Origin: Maritalea myrionectae DSM 19524
GTDB lineage: Bacteria > Pseudomonadota > Alphaproteobacteria > Rhizobiales > Devosiaceae
DNA: 64,000 nucleotides
NCBI RefSeq assembly: GCF_000423365.1
Contig: NZ_AUHV01000002.1
Span: 558,001 to 622,000 of the forward strand
Reading direction: 5' to 3'
How positions within the stretch are numbered: the stretch's first letter is position 1; every line of letters starts with the position of its first letter. A program made the translations under genes and the position numbers. The notes under the pieces were generated by a model. The model did no database searches. It was not told where the DNA came from and was given only the letters and a program-made list of their open reading frames with translations. Below are positions 45,770 through 55,956 of this stretch, piece by piece.

Positions 45770-48058
45770 ATGAAAATCGCATGTTTGGGCGGTGGCCCGG
45801 CCAGCCTATATTTTGCCATCAGCATGAAGCGGCGCGATCCGTCGCATGACATTACGATTTTTGAGCGCAACAAGCCAGATGATACATTTGGCTGGGGCGT
45901 GGTTTTGTCCGATGAAACCCTTGATAATATGGCCGAAAATGACAAGGAGAGCGCCGAAGCGATCCGTGAGCATTTCGCCTATTGGGACGACATTGCGGTG
46001 GTGCATGATGGGCACCGCACCGTTTCCACCGGCCATGGCTTTTGCGGCGTTGGTCGCATGCAGTTGCTGCTGACCTTGCAGGAGCGCGCCCGCGAACTCG
46101 GCGTTAAAATGGAATTTGAAACCGAAATCGACAGCGCCTCGCCCCTCATGAAAGAATATGATTTGGTGGTGGCGTCTGACGGGCTGAATTCCAAAACCCG
46201 CACCGAATTTGCCGACCATTTCAAGCCGCAGATTGATGTGCGGAAATGTCATTTTGTGTGGCTCGGCACCCATCAGAAATTTGATGATGCCTTCACCTTT
46301 ATTTTTGAGAAAACCAAGCATGGTTGGATTTGGGCCCACGCCTATCAATTCGATAAGGACACGGCGACCTTTATTGTAGAGTGCGCGCCTGAAACATTCG
46401 AAAAGTTCGGGTTTGGCGAGATCAGCCAGCAAGAAACCATCGCCATTTGCGAAGAGATCTTCAAAGATCATTTGGGCGGCCATAGCCTGATGACCAACGC
46501 TAACCATATTCGCGGGTCAGCATGGCTGCAGTTCCCGCGCGTATTGTGTGAAAAATGGCACCACGAAAATGTCGTGCTGTTGGGCGACGCCTCGGCCACG
46601 GCCCACTTCTCCATCGGTTCGGGCACCAAACTCGCCTTTGAAAGCGCCATTGCGCTGGCTGAGTTTTTGCACACCGAGCCGACGCTTGACGCCGCGTTCC
46701 GCAAATATCAGGAAGATCGTCGCTTAGATGTGCTGCGCCTGCAAAGTGCGGCCCGCAACTCTACCGAATGGTTTGAAGATGTGGAGCGCTATCTCGATCT
46801 TGATCCGGTGCAGTTCAACTATTCATTGCTCACCCGCTCTCAACGGATCAGCCATGAAAATCTACGCTTGCGCGATCCGGAATGGCTGGAATCTGCTGAA
46901 ACATGGTTTCAGGAGCAAGCTGGTGCGAAAGGCGTGCATCGTGCGCCAATGTTTGCGCCTTTCAAGCTGCGCGATATGGAATTGAAAAACCGCGTGGTGG
47001 TCTCCCCCATGGCCCAATATAAGGCCAAGGATGGTTGCCCCAATGACTGGCATTTTGCCCATTATGCTGAGCGCGCCAAAGGCGGTGCTGGACTTGTTTA
47101 TGTGGAAATGACCTGCGTGTCGCCCGAGGGGCGGATCACACCGGGCTGCCCGGGGCTTTATGCCCCTGAGCATGAGGCGGCGTGGACCCGCCTTACTGAT
47201 TTTGTGCATAGCGAGACCAGCGCCAAAATGGCCATGCAGATCGGCCATTCGGGCCGCAAAGGTTCGACCCAATTGGGGTGGGAAACCATGGATGCGCCGA
47301 TCAAAGAGGGCAATTGGCCGCTCCTTTCCGCATCAGACATTCCTTGGTCGCCGGATAATGCTACGCCAAAGGCCATGGATCGGGACGATATGGATAAGGT
47401 GCGCGACCAGTTTGTCGCCTCCACCAACATGGCGGATCGGGCCGGGTTTGATATGGTCGAACTACACGCCGCGCACGGCTATTTGATTTCGTCGTTCATT
47501 TCACCCAAGTCGAATAATCGGCAGGATGAATATGGTGGCTCGCTGGACAATCGCATGCGCTATCCGCTGGAAGTGGCGCAAGCCATGCGCGATGCCTGGC
47601 CAGATCATAAGCCCATGTCCGTGCGGATTTCCGCCAATGACTGGGTGGGCGCAGAAGGTGTGACACCAGACGAAGCCGTGCAGATCGCGCAAATGTTCTC
47701 AGCCGTGGGGATCGACATTATCGACGTGTCCGCTGGCCAGACCTCAATTGATGCTGCCCCGATTTATGGTCGCATGTTCCAAACCCCGTTCTCTGACCGC
47801 ATCCGCAACGAGACCGGGCTAAACACCATGGCCGTGGGCAATATTTATGAGCCGGACCATATCAATTCGATCCTGATGGCAGGCCGGGCTGATCTGGTGT
47901 GTCTGGCGCGGCCGCATTTGGCTGATCCTTATTGGACGCTGCATGCCGCAGCTGCCCTTGGCGACAAAGATAGCGAATGGCCCTTGCCCTATTTGCCTGG
48001 TCGGGATCAAATGATGCGACTGGCAGAACGGAATGAAGGCATCGGGATTAAGGTATGA
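45770..48058 (+). CDS. Bifunctional 2-aminobenzoyl-CoA (anthraniloyl-CoA) monooxygenase/reductase
   Basis: This 762-residue fusion of two flavoproteins has residues 1-380 as a PHBH-type FAD monooxygenase ([15 protein letters not shown] near the start, [20 protein letters not shown] for the second FAD motif). Residues 390-762 are an old-yellow-enzyme-type FMN reductase ([42 protein letters not shown]). This is the architecture of Azoarcus 2-aminobenzoyl-CoA monooxygenase/reductase, which hydroxylates and then reduces the ring. The close homologue salicylyl-CoA 5-hydroxylase is the alternative. Kynureninase and the aminobenzoate ligase in the same operon favour anthraniloyl-CoA. The start follows GGGAGGAC. 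Confidence 0.9.
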   Translation: MKIACLGGGPASLYFAISMKRRDPSHDITIFERNKPDDTFGWGVVLSDETLDNMAENDKESAEAIREHFAYWDDIAVVHDGHRTVSTGHGFCGVGRMQLLLTLQERARELGVKMEFETEIDSASPLMKEYDLVVASDGLNSKTRTEFADHFKPQIDVRKCHFVWLGTHQKFDDAFTFIFEKTKHGWIWAHAYQFDKDTATFIVECAPETFEKFGFGEISQQETIAICEEIFKDHLGGHSLMTNANHIRGSAWLQFPRVLCEKWHHENVVLLGDASATAHFSIGSGTKLAFESAIALAEFLHTEPTLDAAFRKYQEDRRLDVLRLQSAARNSTEWFEDVERYLDLDPVQFNYSLLTRSQRISHENLRLRDPEWLESAETWFQEQAGAKGVHRAPMFAPFKLRDMELKNRVVVSPMAQYKAKDGCPNDWHFAHYAERAKGGAGLVYVEMTCVSPEGRITPGCPGLYAPEHEAAWTRLTDFVHSETSAKMAMQIGHSGRKGSTQLGWETMDAPIKEGNWPLLSASDIPWSPDNATPKAMDRDDMDKVRDQFVASTNMADRAGFDMVELHAAHGYLISSFISPKSNNRQDEYGGSLDNRMRYPLEVAQAMRDAWPDHKPMSVRISANDWVGAEGVTPDEAVQIAQMFSAVGIDIIDVSAGQTSIDAAPIYGRMFQTPFSDRIRNETGLNTMAVGNIYEPDHINSILMAGRADLVCLARPHLADPYWTLHAAAALGDKDSEWPLPYLPGRDQMMRLAERNEGIGIKV

Positions 48059-48801
48059 TCTTAGCGGGCAAAAACATATTGATCACAGGCGGCGGCACCG
48101 GCGTCGGCGCGGTGATGGCCAAGCGGTTCGCTGAAGCGGGCGGCACGGTCACCGTGGCGGGCCGCACGCGCGCAACGCTTGAGCAGGCGGCCAGCCAACA
48201 TGCCAACATCAAAGTGGCGACGGTGGACATCACAGACGAAGAGTCGGTGAAGGCCCTGTTTGACGAGATCGGCGTGATGGACATTGTGGTCGCCAATGCA
48301 GGCGCCTCCTCCAGCGCCCCTTTGGCCAAGACCTCGCTTGCCGATTGGCAGCATATGATCGATGTGAATTTGACCGGCACCTTCCTGACCCTCAAAGAAG
48401 GTTTGGTGCGGCTGAAAGGCAAGGACTGGGGGCGCTTGATCGCTGTAGCGTCTACCGCTGGGCTGAAAGGCTATCCCTATGTCGCCCCCTATGCGGCGGC
48501 CAAGCATGGGGTGATCGGTCTTGTTAAAAGCATGGCGTTGGAAATGGCCAAAAGCGGCATCACCGCCAATGCGCTTTGCCCCGGCTTTCTCAATACGGAG
48601 ATGACCGAGCGGTCCATCGACAATATTATGGAAAAGACAGGCATGAGCGCGGATGACGCGCTCAAGGCACTGGCGAAAAACAACCCGCAGGGGCGGCTGA
48701 TCGAGCCGGAAGAAGTGGCCGCGGCGGCGCTTAATTTGTGCGGTCCGCATAGTGAGGGGCTGAATGGTGTGGCCCTTTCTATTTCAGGAGGTGAAATATG
48801 A
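48055..48801 (+). CDS. SDR-family 3-hydroxyacyl-CoA/ketoacyl reductase-like dehydrogenase
   Basis: This 248-residue protein has the cofactor motif [26 protein letters not shown], the catalytic Ser in AVASTAG, and YAAAKHG for Tyr/Lys. The overlap with the monooxygenase stop is four bases, so it is translated in tandem. Family members linked to aromatic CoA pathways oxidise or reduce alicyclic hydroxyacyl-CoA esters; the exact step is inferred only from context. Confidence 0.88.
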   Translation: MILAGKNILITGGGTGVGAVMAKRFAEAGGTVTVAGRTRATLEQAASQHANIKVATVDITDEESVKALFDEIGVMDIVVANAGASSSAPLAKTSLADWQHMIDVNLTGTFLTLKEGLVRLKGKDWGRLIAVASTAGLKGYPYVAPYAAAKHGVIGLVKSMALEMAKSGITANALCPGFLNTEMTERSIDNIMEKTGMSADDALKALAKNNPQGRLIEPEEVAAAALNLCGPHSEGLNGVALSISGGEI

Positions 48802-49265
48802 GCGCAACTGACCCGGTGACGGGACACCCCATGAGCAAGCAGCGCTTGCGCCTATGGCTGCATATGCTGAAAACCGCCCGCTTTGTGGAGAATGAGCTGC
48901 GCGAGCGCATGCGCATCACCTACCAATCCACCCTGCCCCGCTTTGATGTGATGGCGATGCTGGACCGCACCCGCGAAGGGCTATTGATGAGCCAATTGTC
49001 TCAACAATTGATGGTCTCCAACGGCAATGTGACCGGGATTATCGATCGGCTGGTGCAGGATGGCTATGTGGTGCGAGTCTCTGTGAAGGGCGACAAGCGC
49101 GCCACGCTGGTGCGGCTCACCCCGAAGGGGGTCGAGAAATTTGCCGAAATGGCTGCCGAGCATGAACGCTGGATCGATGAATTGATGGACAATGTGCAGG
49201 ACAGCGACATTGAGCATTTCGTCGACGCGCTCAACCATATCCGAAAGGATCATCAGCATGACTAA
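48798..49265 (+). CDS. MarR-family regulator of the catabolic island
   Basis: This 155-residue winged helix has [38 protein letters not shown], then the wing [18 protein letters not shown], as in MarR/HcaR-type proteins that sense aryl-CoA esters. It is encoded inside the operon with four- and eight-base overlaps, so it is likely autoregulated. The palindromes at 45674 and 42814 are its most likely targets, with derepression by an aromatic CoA thioester. The effector is inference. Confidence 0.88.
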   Translation: MSATDPVTGHPMSKQRLRLWLHMLKTARFVENELRERMRITYQSTLPRFDVMAMLDRTREGLLMSQLSQQLMVSNGNVTGIIDRLVQDGYVVRVSVKGDKRATLVRLTPKGVEKFAEMAAEHERWIDELMDNVQDSDIEHFVDALNHIRKDHQHD

Positions 49266-50070
49266 ATTGGCCGATTATCAACCCGAACATTTTTTGCTGA
49301 CCATGAAGGGCGACATTGCCATTGTGCAATTGAACCGCCCCGACCGGAAAAACCCGCTCACTTTTGAAAGCTATGCCGAGCTGCGCGATTTTTTCCGCGA
49401 GCTGCATTATGCCGACGATATCAACGCCGTGATTTTCGCCAGCAATGGCGGCAATTTCTGTTCCGGCGGCGATGTGCACGACATTATCGGGCCACTGGTT
49501 GGCATGGACATGAAAGAGCTGTTGGCCTTCACCCGCATGACCGGGGATTTGGTCAAAGCGATGCTCAATTGCTCCACCCCGATCATCTCTGCTGTCGATG
49601 GCGTGGCCGTGGGGGCGGGTGCGATTATCGCCATGGCCTCGGACATGCGGTTGGCGACACCGGAAGCCAAAACCGCGTTTTTGTTTACCCGTGTGGGCCT
49701 TGCAGGCTGTGACATGGGCGCGTGTGCGATGCTGCCCCGTTTGATCGGTCAGGGTCGCGCAGCGGAGCTGCTTTATACAGGCCGCTCCATGAGTGCTGAG
49801 GAAGGCTTAAACTGGGGCTTTTTCAACGCGCTGCACAGCGCCGATGAGTTGGATGATGCGGCCATGAAGCTGGCTGAGCGTGTGGTGGCGGGACCGACTT
49901 TTGCCCATGGGATCACCAAGACCCAGCTCAATCAGGAATGGAGCATGAGCCTCGAGCAAGCGATTGAAAGCGAAGCGCAGGCGCAGGCTTTGTGTATGCA
50001 AACCAAGGATTTTGAGCGCGCCTACCACGCGTTTGTCGCGAAAGAAAAACCAAAGTTTGAGGGCAATTAA
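49258..50070 (+). CDS. Crotonase-family protein lacking both classical glutamates (crotonase 2)
   Basis: This 270-residue protein has the crotonase fold: [36 protein letters not shown] and [17 protein letters not shown]. Where hydratases have Glu in GGGxEL, this protein has GAGAII. Where they have Glu in xxPE, it has LFTRVG followed by [12 protein letters not shown]. An Asp in place of the hydratase acids suggests other chemistry, such as C-C bond hydrolysis as in BadI, or isomerisation. The ATG at 49258 overlaps marR by eight bases. Confidence 0.85.
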   Translation: MTKLADYQPEHFLLTMKGDIAIVQLNRPDRKNPLTFESYAELRDFFRELHYADDINAVIFASNGGNFCSGGDVHDIIGPLVGMDMKELLAFTRMTGDLVKAMLNCSTPIISAVDGVAVGAGAIIAMASDMRLATPEAKTAFLFTRVGLAGCDMGACAMLPRLIGQGRAAELLYTGRSMSAEEGLNWGFFNALHSADELDDAAMKLAERVVAGPTFAHGITKTQLNQEWSMSLEQAIESEAQAQALCMQTKDFERAYHAFVAKEKPKFEGN

Positions 50071-51206
50071 TGGCCGACCAAAGCTTTCTCAACTGGCCCT
50101 TTTTTGAAGAAAAGCACCGCGCCTTGCATGCCGAGCTGGAAAGCTGGGCCAGCGCCAATTTGCCCGTCGATCACAGCGATGTGGATCAGACCTGCAAAGA
50201 TTTGGTGGCCGCGTTGGGCAAAGCAGACTTTCTGAAATATAGCGGTGCGAAGCAAGGCGAGACATTAGATGTGCGCAGCCTTTGCCTGATCCGCGAAACA
50301 TTGGCGCGGCATGATGGCTTGGCCGATTTTGCCTTTGCGATGCAAGGCTTGGGCACCGGGGCGCTGTCGCTGTTCGGCACACCGGACCAGCAGGTCTGGC
50401 TGGACAAAACCCGCGCAGGCGAAGCGCTTTCTGCGTTTGCTTTGAGCGAGCCCAAGTCCGGGTCGGATGTGGCCAATATTGAGTTGAGCGCCGAAGATAA
50501 GGGCAATCATTATGTGCTCAATGGCGAAAAGACATGGATTTCCAATGGCGGCATCGCCAATGTCTACACGGTTTTTGCCCGCACAGGCGAAGCGCCGGGG
50601 GCCAAGGGGCTATCCGCCTTTGTGGTGCCAGCCGATAGCGAAGGTCTAGAGATTGCCGAACGCTTGGACGTTATCGCGCCACACCCACTCGCCCGGTTGA
50701 AGTTCAACAATGTGCATGTGCCGAAAACCGGCATGATTGGTGAGGCAGGTGCAGGCTTTAAAATCGCCATGAGCGTTTTGGACGTGTTCCGCTCCACTGT
50801 TGGGGCGGCGGCGTTGGGCTTTGCCCGTCGCGCGTTGGACGAAACATTGACCCGTGCCAAATCGCGGGAATTGTTCGGTGCGCCCTTGGCCGAATTGCAA
50901 ATGGTGCAAGGCCATATTGCCGATATGGCCTTGGATGTGGATGCGGCTGCCTTGCTGATTTACCGCGCCGCCTGGACCAAGGATATGGGCGCTGCTCGCG
51001 TGACGCGGGAAGCGGCCATGGCCAAACTTTACGCGACAGACAAAGCGCAAGAGGTGATCGACAAAGCCGTACAAATTCACGGTGGCGACGGTGTGCGCAA
51101 AGGGTCGATCGTGGAGAGCCTTTACAGAGAAATTCGCGCCTTGCGCATTTATGAGGGCGCCTCAGACGTCCAAAAAATTGTGATTGCGCGCCAGACACTA
51201 AGCTAA
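50070..51206 (+). CDS. Acyl-CoA dehydrogenase
   Basis: This 378-residue FAD enzyme has [17 protein letters not shown], the [10 protein letters not shown] motif, [27 protein letters not shown] and the catalytic Glu in [16 protein letters not shown]. It starts one base inside the previous stop. It probably oxidises an alicyclic or ring-opened acyl-CoA formed after the monooxygenase/reductase. Electrons would pass to an ETF encoded elsewhere. Confidence 0.9.
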   Translation: MADQSFLNWPFFEEKHRALHAELESWASANLPVDHSDVDQTCKDLVAALGKADFLKYSGAKQGETLDVRSLCLIRETLARHDGLADFAFAMQGLGTGALSLFGTPDQQVWLDKTRAGEALSAFALSEPKSGSDVANIELSAEDKGNHYVLNGEKTWISNGGIANVYTVFARTGEAPGAKGLSAFVVPADSEGLEIAERLDVIAPHPLARLKFNNVHVPKTGMIGEAGAGFKIAMSVLDVFRSTVGAAALGFARRALDETLTRAKSRELFGAPLAELQMVQGHIADMALDVDAAALLIYRAAWTKDMGAARVTREAAMAKLYATDKAQEVIDKAVQIHGGDGVRKGSIVESLYREIRALRIYEGASDVQKIVIARQTLS

Positions 51207-51225
51207 AATTCCTTGGGAGGGGATC

Positions 51226-52851
51226 ATGGAATTGGGACCAACAGGTCATGTGGACCATTTTTGCCGGGAGAACTTGCCGCCATTTGATCAATGGCCGCAG
51301 ATCAACACGGAAGATTTCACCTATCCGGAATATTTGAATGTGGGCCGCGCCCTCACCGATGCGATGGTGGAAAAAGGCTTTGGCGACCACACCGCTTTGA
51401 TCGGTAATGGCCGCCAGCGCACCTATAAGGAATTGGCCGACTGGACCAACCGTTTGGCCCATGCGCTGGTGGAAGATTATGGCGTGAAGCCGGGCAACCG
51501 TGTATTGATCCGCTCTGCCAACAACCCCGCCATGGTTGCCTGCTGGCTTGCCGCCACCAAAGCGGGCGCGGTGGTGGTCAACACCATGCCAATGCTGCGG
51601 GCGGGCGAGCTTAGCGGCATTGTCAATAAGGCCGAGATTGAATTTGCCCTTTGCGACACGCGGATGATGGACGAGATTGTTGCCTGCGGCAAAACCTCGA
51701 AACATTTGAAAACCATTATCGGTTTTGATGGCACCGCCAATCATGACGCCGAATTGGATCGCGTTGCCTTGGGCAAATCGGTCAAATATGAAGCCGTAAA
51801 AACGGGTCGTGACGATGTGGCCCTGTTGGGCTTCACCTCGGGCACCACGGGCGAACCGAAAGCCACCATGCATTTTCATCGCGACTTGCTGATTATCGCC
51901 GATGGCTATGCCAAAGAAGTGCTGCAAGTCACCCCGGAAGATGTATTTGTTGGCTCGCCACCTTTGGCCTTTACCTTCGGGTTGGGCGGCTTGGCCGTGT
52001 TCCCCTTGCGCTTTGGCGCAACGGCCACTTTGCTGGAAACAGCATCGCCCCCGAACATGATCGAGATCATCGAAACCCACAAGGCCACCATCTGTTTCAC
52101 CGCCCCCACCGCCTATCGCGTGATGCTGCGGGCCATGGATGAAGGGGCGGATTTGTCCACCTTGCGCTGCGCGGTTTCGGCCGGGGAAACCTTGCCTGAG
52201 CCTGTGTTTGAGGAATGGCAACAAAAGACCGGCAAGCCGATGCTGGACGGCATTGGTGCCACCGAAATGCTGCACATCTTTATTTCCAACCGCTTGGACG
52301 ATGCCAAACCCGCGTGCACAGGCAAGCCTGTGACGGGCTATGAAGCCAAAGTGGTCGACGACGAGATGAATGAAATGCCGCGCGGTGAACCAGGTCGGTT
52401 GGCGGTGCGTGGCCCAACAGGCTGTCGCTATTTGAATGATGAACGGCAGGCCAAATATGTCGCTGACGGGTGGAACATCACCGGCGACACGTTCGTGGAA
52501 GATGAGAATGGCTATTTCCATTTTGCCGCCCGCAATGACGATATGATCATTTCTTCTGGCTACAACATCGCCGGACCTGAAGTTGAAGCGGCGCTTTTGT
52601 CGCACGAGCATGTGCTTGAATGCGCTGTAATTGGCGTGCCAGATGATGCGCGTGGCCACATTGTGCAGGCGCATGTGGTGTTGACCGAAAACGCCACGCC
52701 ATCAGAGGAAATGATCAAGACTTTGCAAGATCATGTGAAAGCCACCATTGCGCCGTTTAAATATCCGCGCTCGGTGATCTTCACTGATCAATTGCCCAAA
52801 ACCCAAACCGGAAAAATCCAACGGTTCCAGTTAAGAGAGAAGCAAGCGTGA
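51226..52851 (+). CDS. 2-aminobenzoate-CoA ligase (AMP-forming)
   Basis: This 541-residue member of the adenylate-forming family has the P-loop-like FTSGTTGEPKATMHFHRD (near residue 203), the aromatic-substrate region EEWQQKTGKPMLDGIGATEM, GYNIAGPEVEAAL, and the catalytic Lys in KTQTGKIQRF. It belongs to the benzoate/aminobenzoate-type group by these motifs. It activates anthranilate to anthraniloyl-CoA with ATP. A GGGAGGGG site lies before the ATG. The next gene is kynureninase, which makes its substrate. Confidence 0.88.
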   Translation: MELGPTGHVDHFCRENLPPFDQWPQINTEDFTYPEYLNVGRALTDAMVEKGFGDHTALIGNGRQRTYKELADWTNRLAHALVEDYGVKPGNRVLIRSANNPAMVACWLAATKAGAVVVNTMPMLRAGELSGIVNKAEIEFALCDTRMMDEIVACGKTSKHLKTIIGFDGTANHDAELDRVALGKSVKYEAVKTGRDDVALLGFTSGTTGEPKATMHFHRDLLIIADGYAKEVLQVTPEDVFVGSPPLAFTFGLGGLAVFPLRFGATATLLETASPPNMIEIIETHKATICFTAPTAYRVMLRAMDEGADLSTLRCAVSAGETLPEPVFEEWQQKTGKPMLDGIGATEMLHIFISNRLDDAKPACTGKPVTGYEAKVVDDEMNEMPRGEPGRLAVRGPTGCRYLNDERQAKYVADGWNITGDTFVEDENGYFHFAARNDDMIISSGYNIAGPEVEAALLSHEHVLECAVIGVPDDARGHIVQAHVVLTENATPSEEMIKTLQDHVKATIAPFKYPRSVIFTDQLPKTQTGKIQRFQLREKQA

Positions 52852-54044
52852 CCGACATTTTCGCCCAGACCAAAGCCAAGTTTCATCTGCCCAAGGGCAT
52901 GATTTATCTGGATGGCAACAGCCTTGGCCCGTTGCCAAAAGCGGCGATGGGCGCAGTGGAGCGCACCATTCAGGATGAATGGGGCGAGATGCTGATCACC
53001 GGGTGGAACAAGGCCGGGTGGATCAACAAGCCCAGCGAGATTGGCGACCGGATTGGCAAATTAATCGGCGCGCCCGCTGGTTCTGTGGTCATGGGCGACA
53101 CCCTGTCGATCAAGGTTTATCAGGCTTTGGCTTCGGCATTGGAACTCAATCCGGGCCGCAAAGTTGTGCTATCCGACAAGGGCAACTTCCCGTCCGACCT
53201 TTATATCGCCGACGGTTTATTGAAGAGCTTGGGCGACGAGTATGAACTGCGCGTGGTCGCGCCGGAAGACGTTGAAACTGCGCTTACCGACGACGTTGCC
53301 GTGATGATGATCACCGAAGTGGATTATCGCACCGGGCGCAAGCACGATATGAAAACGCTGACCGAGAAAGCCCATGCCAATGGCATTTTGACCATTTGGG
53401 ACTTGGCCCACTCCGCAGGCGCGTTGCCCGTTGACCTTGAAGGCTGCAACGCTGATTTTGCGGTGGGTTGTACCTATAAATATCTCAATGGCGGTCCCGG
53501 TGCACCTGCCTTTATCTATGTCGCTGACAAGCATAAAGATGCAGCCCGCCCTGCCCTTTCCGGTTGGATGGGGCACGAAGCGCCGTTCGCTTTTGATCTC
53601 GATTATCGCGCTGCGCCGGGCATTGAGCGGATGCGTGTGGGCACGCCGCCGATCATCGCCCTGAGCGTTTTGGAAGCTAGCATGGACATTTGGGACATGG
53701 TGGAGATGGACGCCGTACGTGAGCGGTCCATCGAGCTATGTGATTTGTTTATTGATGAAGTTGAGCGGCTTTGCCCGCAATTGCAATTGGGGTCGCCGCG
53801 TGAGGGCAAGCGCCGGGGTTCGCAAGTGTCATTCCATTTCGAGAATGGCTATGCGGCGATGCAGGCACTGATTGCCAACGGGGTTATCGGCGATTTCCGC
53901 GCCCCGGATATGATGCGGTTCGGGTTTACCCCGCTTTATGTTGATCATGATGATGTGCGTGGCGCTGCGGCCATTCTTGGTACTATTATAAATGAAAAAG
54001 TTTGGGACGATCCCAAGTACCAAAAAAGGTCAAAAGTTACATGA
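52848..54044 (+). CDS. kynU: Kynureninase
   Basis: This 398-residue PLP enzyme of the aminotransferase V fold has [13 protein letters not shown] at the N-terminus, the [14 protein letters not shown] and [16 protein letters not shown] strands, and the Schiff-base Lys211 in [33 protein letters not shown] and the [13 protein letters not shown] end complete the family pattern. It cleaves kynurenine to anthranilate and alanine. It overlaps the ligase gene by four bases and the TDO gene by four. Confidence 0.95.
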   Translation: MTDIFAQTKAKFHLPKGMIYLDGNSLGPLPKAAMGAVERTIQDEWGEMLITGWNKAGWINKPSEIGDRIGKLIGAPAGSVVMGDTLSIKVYQALASALELNPGRKVVLSDKGNFPSDLYIADGLLKSLGDEYELRVVAPEDVETALTDDVAVMMITEVDYRTGRKHDMKTLTEKAHANGILTIWDLAHSAGALPVDLEGCNADFAVGCTYKYLNGGPGAPAFIYVADKHKDAARPALSGWMGHEAPFAFDLDYRAAPGIERMRVGTPPIIALSVLEASMDIWDMVEMDAVRERSIELCDLFIDEVERLCPQLQLGSPREGKRRGSQVSFHFENGYAAMQALIANGVIGDFRAPDMMRFGFTPLYVDHDDVRGAAAILGTIINEKVWDDPKYQKRSKVT

Positions 54045-54877
54045 TCAAGCCATATGATCCGAGCGAAGAAGGCGCTCAAATGTCATTTGATGGACGCATG
54101 TCCTATGGTGACTATTTGCAAATTGATACCATCCTCAACACCCAAAAGCCGCTCTCCACGGCGCATGACGAGATGCTGTTTATCATCCAGCATCAAACCA
54201 GCGAATTGTGGATGAAGTTGGCGGTGCATGAGCTGCATGCGGCCCGCGCGGCGATGCAGGAAAACCGCCTCGAGCCGGCCTTTAAGATGCTGGCGCGGGT
54301 GGCGCGTATTTTCGAGCAGCTCAACAATGCGTGGGACGTGTTGCGCACCATGACCCCGTCGGAATATACCCAGTTTCGCGAGACATTGGGCCAATCCTCC
54401 GGCTTTCAATCTTACCAGTATCGGCAGATTGAATATATTCTGGGCAACCGCAATCAATCCATGCTGAAGCCCCATGCGCACCGCGAAGACATTCACGCCA
54501 TGCTCAAAAAAGAGCTTGAAGTGCCAAGCCTTTACGACGTGGCGCTGCAGCTGGTGCATGCCAATGGCGTTGATATTCCAAAAGCTATTTTGGACCGCGA
54601 TGTCAGCAAAACCCATGTGGCCGACGAGGGTGTTGAAGCGGCATGGGCAACGATTTATAAGGACCCGGACAAATATTGGGTGCTGTATCAATTGGCTGAA
54701 AAGCTTGTTGATTTTGAAGATTATTTTCGCCGCTGGCGCTTCAACCATGTCACAACGGTGGAACGGATTATCGGCTTTAAACGGGGCACGGGCGGCACAG
54801 GTGGCGTGAGCTATTTACGCCGGATGCTGGATGTGGAACTATTCCCCGAACTTTGGCATGTGAGGACACAATTATGA
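54041..54877 (+). CDS. kynA: Tryptophan 2,3-dioxygenase
   Basis: This 278-residue heme protein of the TDO family has substrate and heme motifs [20 protein letters not shown], the [17 protein letters not shown] stretch, and the proximal His segment [17 protein letters not shown] followed by [15 protein letters not shown]. It opens the indole ring of L-tryptophan to N-formylkynurenine. The ATGA overlap with kynU supports the start at 54041 rather than 54002. Confidence 0.95.
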   Translation: MIKPYDPSEEGAQMSFDGRMSYGDYLQIDTILNTQKPLSTAHDEMLFIIQHQTSELWMKLAVHELHAARAAMQENRLEPAFKMLARVARIFEQLNNAWDVLRTMTPSEYTQFRETLGQSSGFQSYQYRQIEYILGNRNQSMLKPHAHREDIHAMLKKELEVPSLYDVALQLVHANGVDIPKAILDRDVSKTHVADEGVEAAWATIYKDPDKYWVLYQLAEKLVDFEDYFRRWRFNHVTTVERIIGFKRGTGGTGGVSYLRRMLDVELFPELWHVRTQL

Positions 54878-55110
54878 CCTGCGTATTTGTTCAATTGCGG
54901 TGCAAGCCGGGCAAAACTTATGAAGTTGCCGACCAAATTCACGAGCGCGAAATTGTTTCCGAGCTTTATTCAACCTCGGGCAATTTTGATTTGATGATGA
55001 AGATCTACATTCCCGAAGGCGAGGATGTGGGCATGTTCATCAATGACAATATTGTGGATATTGAAGGCATTGAGCGCTCGCTGACCACGCTGACCTTTAA
55101 AACATTCTAA
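54874..55110 (+). CDS. Stand-alone Lrp/AsnC ligand-binding (RAM) domain protein
   Basis: This 78-residue protein consists only of the beta-alpha-beta RAM fold ([53 protein letters not shown]) and has no DNA-binding domain. Its start overlaps the TDO stop by four bases. In pseudomonads a full-length Lrp-type regulator, KynR, senses kynurenine for the kyn genes. This protein may bind an amino acid intermediate and modulate another regulator or enzyme; that is inference. Confidence 0.85.
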   Translation: MTCVFVQLRCKPGKTYEVADQIHEREIVSELYSTSGNFDLMMKIYIPEGEDVGMFINDNIVDIEGIERSLTTLTFKTF

Positions 55111-55131
55111 GGGTCAAAATCATCGAAATTA

Positions 55132-55171
55132 GAAAGGGATTTCAGGTGTAAGCATCTGAAACCCCTTTTCT
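55132..55171 (+). terminator. Rho-independent terminator of the monooxygenase-kynUA operon
   Basis: GAAAGGGATTTCAG pairs with CTGAAACCCCTTTTC around a GTGTAAGCAT loop with one bulge, followed by TTTTCTTTTG. It lies 22 bases after the last stop codon of the operon. Confidence 0.8.
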
Positions 55172-55256
55172 TTTGCGCAAAAACTGAAATCCGACGCCAT
55201 AATTTTAGTTTATTTCAGCAAAATTACAGAAATTTACAGCGCCTTTTCAGCCTATT

Positions 55257-55877
55257 TTATGCCAGCGGTTTGAGGCTTTTTAAAAAGATATTTTTGACCT
55301 TTTGCAACTCGCCCAATGAGGCCCCTCCGCGCGCCTGAATCGCCAAACTGTGCAACGTGGAATTGACCAGGCTCGCCAACTCATCCGCACTCAAATCAGC
55401 TCCCTCAAAATGGGCTGGGAATTGTGCGGTGAGTTTTTCAGCAATCTGGACCTGCGCCGCATTCAAAAATTGATGCAGCGATTTTTGAATTTGATCATGT
55501 TCACCAGCGGCGGCGGGCATGGTGGTGAGCACCAAGCAACCTGACCGGCTGGGCGCGGCGGCAGCGAAGCGGGTGATTGAGATGTCCAACGTGCGCTCAA
55601 TCGCCTCATAGAGCGAGCTTGCCCCCTCTATCCCCTTTTGCCATTCGGCCCATACATCCTCCATATAGGTTTGGGCCACCCGCTCGAACAATTTCGCCTT
55701 GTCGCCGAAAGCCCGGTAGAAGCTGGGTTTATTCAACCCCATCTCCTTGGCCAATTGGTCGATGCGCACCCCATCATATCCGGCGCGGCGGAACAGGTCT
55801 GTCGCCTTTTGGATCGCAATTTTCTCGTCAAATTGTTTCGGGCGCCCGCGTGGGCGCTTTTCATCTTTTGATACCAT
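55257..55877 (-). CDS. TetR-family transcriptional regulator
   Basis: This 206-residue protein has an N-terminal TetR HTH (IQKATDLFRRAGYDGVRIDQLAKEMG, NKPSFYRAFGDKAKLFERVA) and a C-terminal ligand domain with SGCLVLTTMPAAAGEHD. It is divergent from the HD-domain and nitrilase genes. Two copies of a TACC..AGTACA motif lie in the shared region, one overlapping its own start codon, which suggests repression of both directions. The ligand may be a nitrile; that is inference. Confidence 0.88.
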   Translation of the reverse strand: MVSKDEKRPRGRPKQFDEKIAIQKATDLFRRAGYDGVRIDQLAKEMGLNKPSFYRAFGDKAKLFERVAQTYMEDVWAEWQKGIEGASSLYEAIERTLDISITRFAAAAPSRSGCLVLTTMPAAAGEHDQIQKSLHQFLNAAQVQIAEKLTAQFPAHFEGADLSADELASLVNSTLHSLAIQARGGASLGELQKVKNIFLKSLKPLA

Positions 55878-55885
55878 TTAGTACA
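55872..55885. promoter_or_regulatory. TetR operator candidate, copy 1
   Basis: TACCATTTAGTACA matches copy 2 (TACCTTTCAGTACA) in 12 of 14 positions, with GTAC half-sites spaced alike. It overlaps the start codon of the TetR gene, as expected for autorepression. Confidence 0.6.
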
Positions 55886-55913
55886 AAACTCTTGCCAAGC
55901 AGATTTTTTTATG

Positions 55914-55927
55914 TACCTTTCAGTACA
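55914..55927. promoter_or_regulatory. TetR operator candidate, copy 2
   Basis: TACCTTTCAGTACA lies 42 bases, four helical turns, from copy 1. With its flanking bases it forms the inverted repeat TGTAC-N6-GTACA. It lies 29 bases before the HD-domain gene, where a repressor would block its promoter or leader. Confidence 0.65.
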
Positions 55928-55956
55928 CAAATTTAAACAAAGGAGCAAGTTGAACC

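Noticed and set aside
45770-48058. Calling the fused flavoprotein salicylyl-CoA 5-hydroxylase
   Set aside because: Architecture fits both enzymes, but kynureninase, TDO and an aminobenzoate-type ligase in the same operon make anthraniloyl-CoA the better substrate. It is kept as the alternative in the entry.
50758-52674. A 638-codon minus-strand open frame opposite the acyl-CoA dehydrogenase and ligase genes
   Set aside because: It has a His/Gly/Arg-rich composition with no motif and lies wholly antisense to two well-supported enzymes; long antisense frames arise readily from this codon use.
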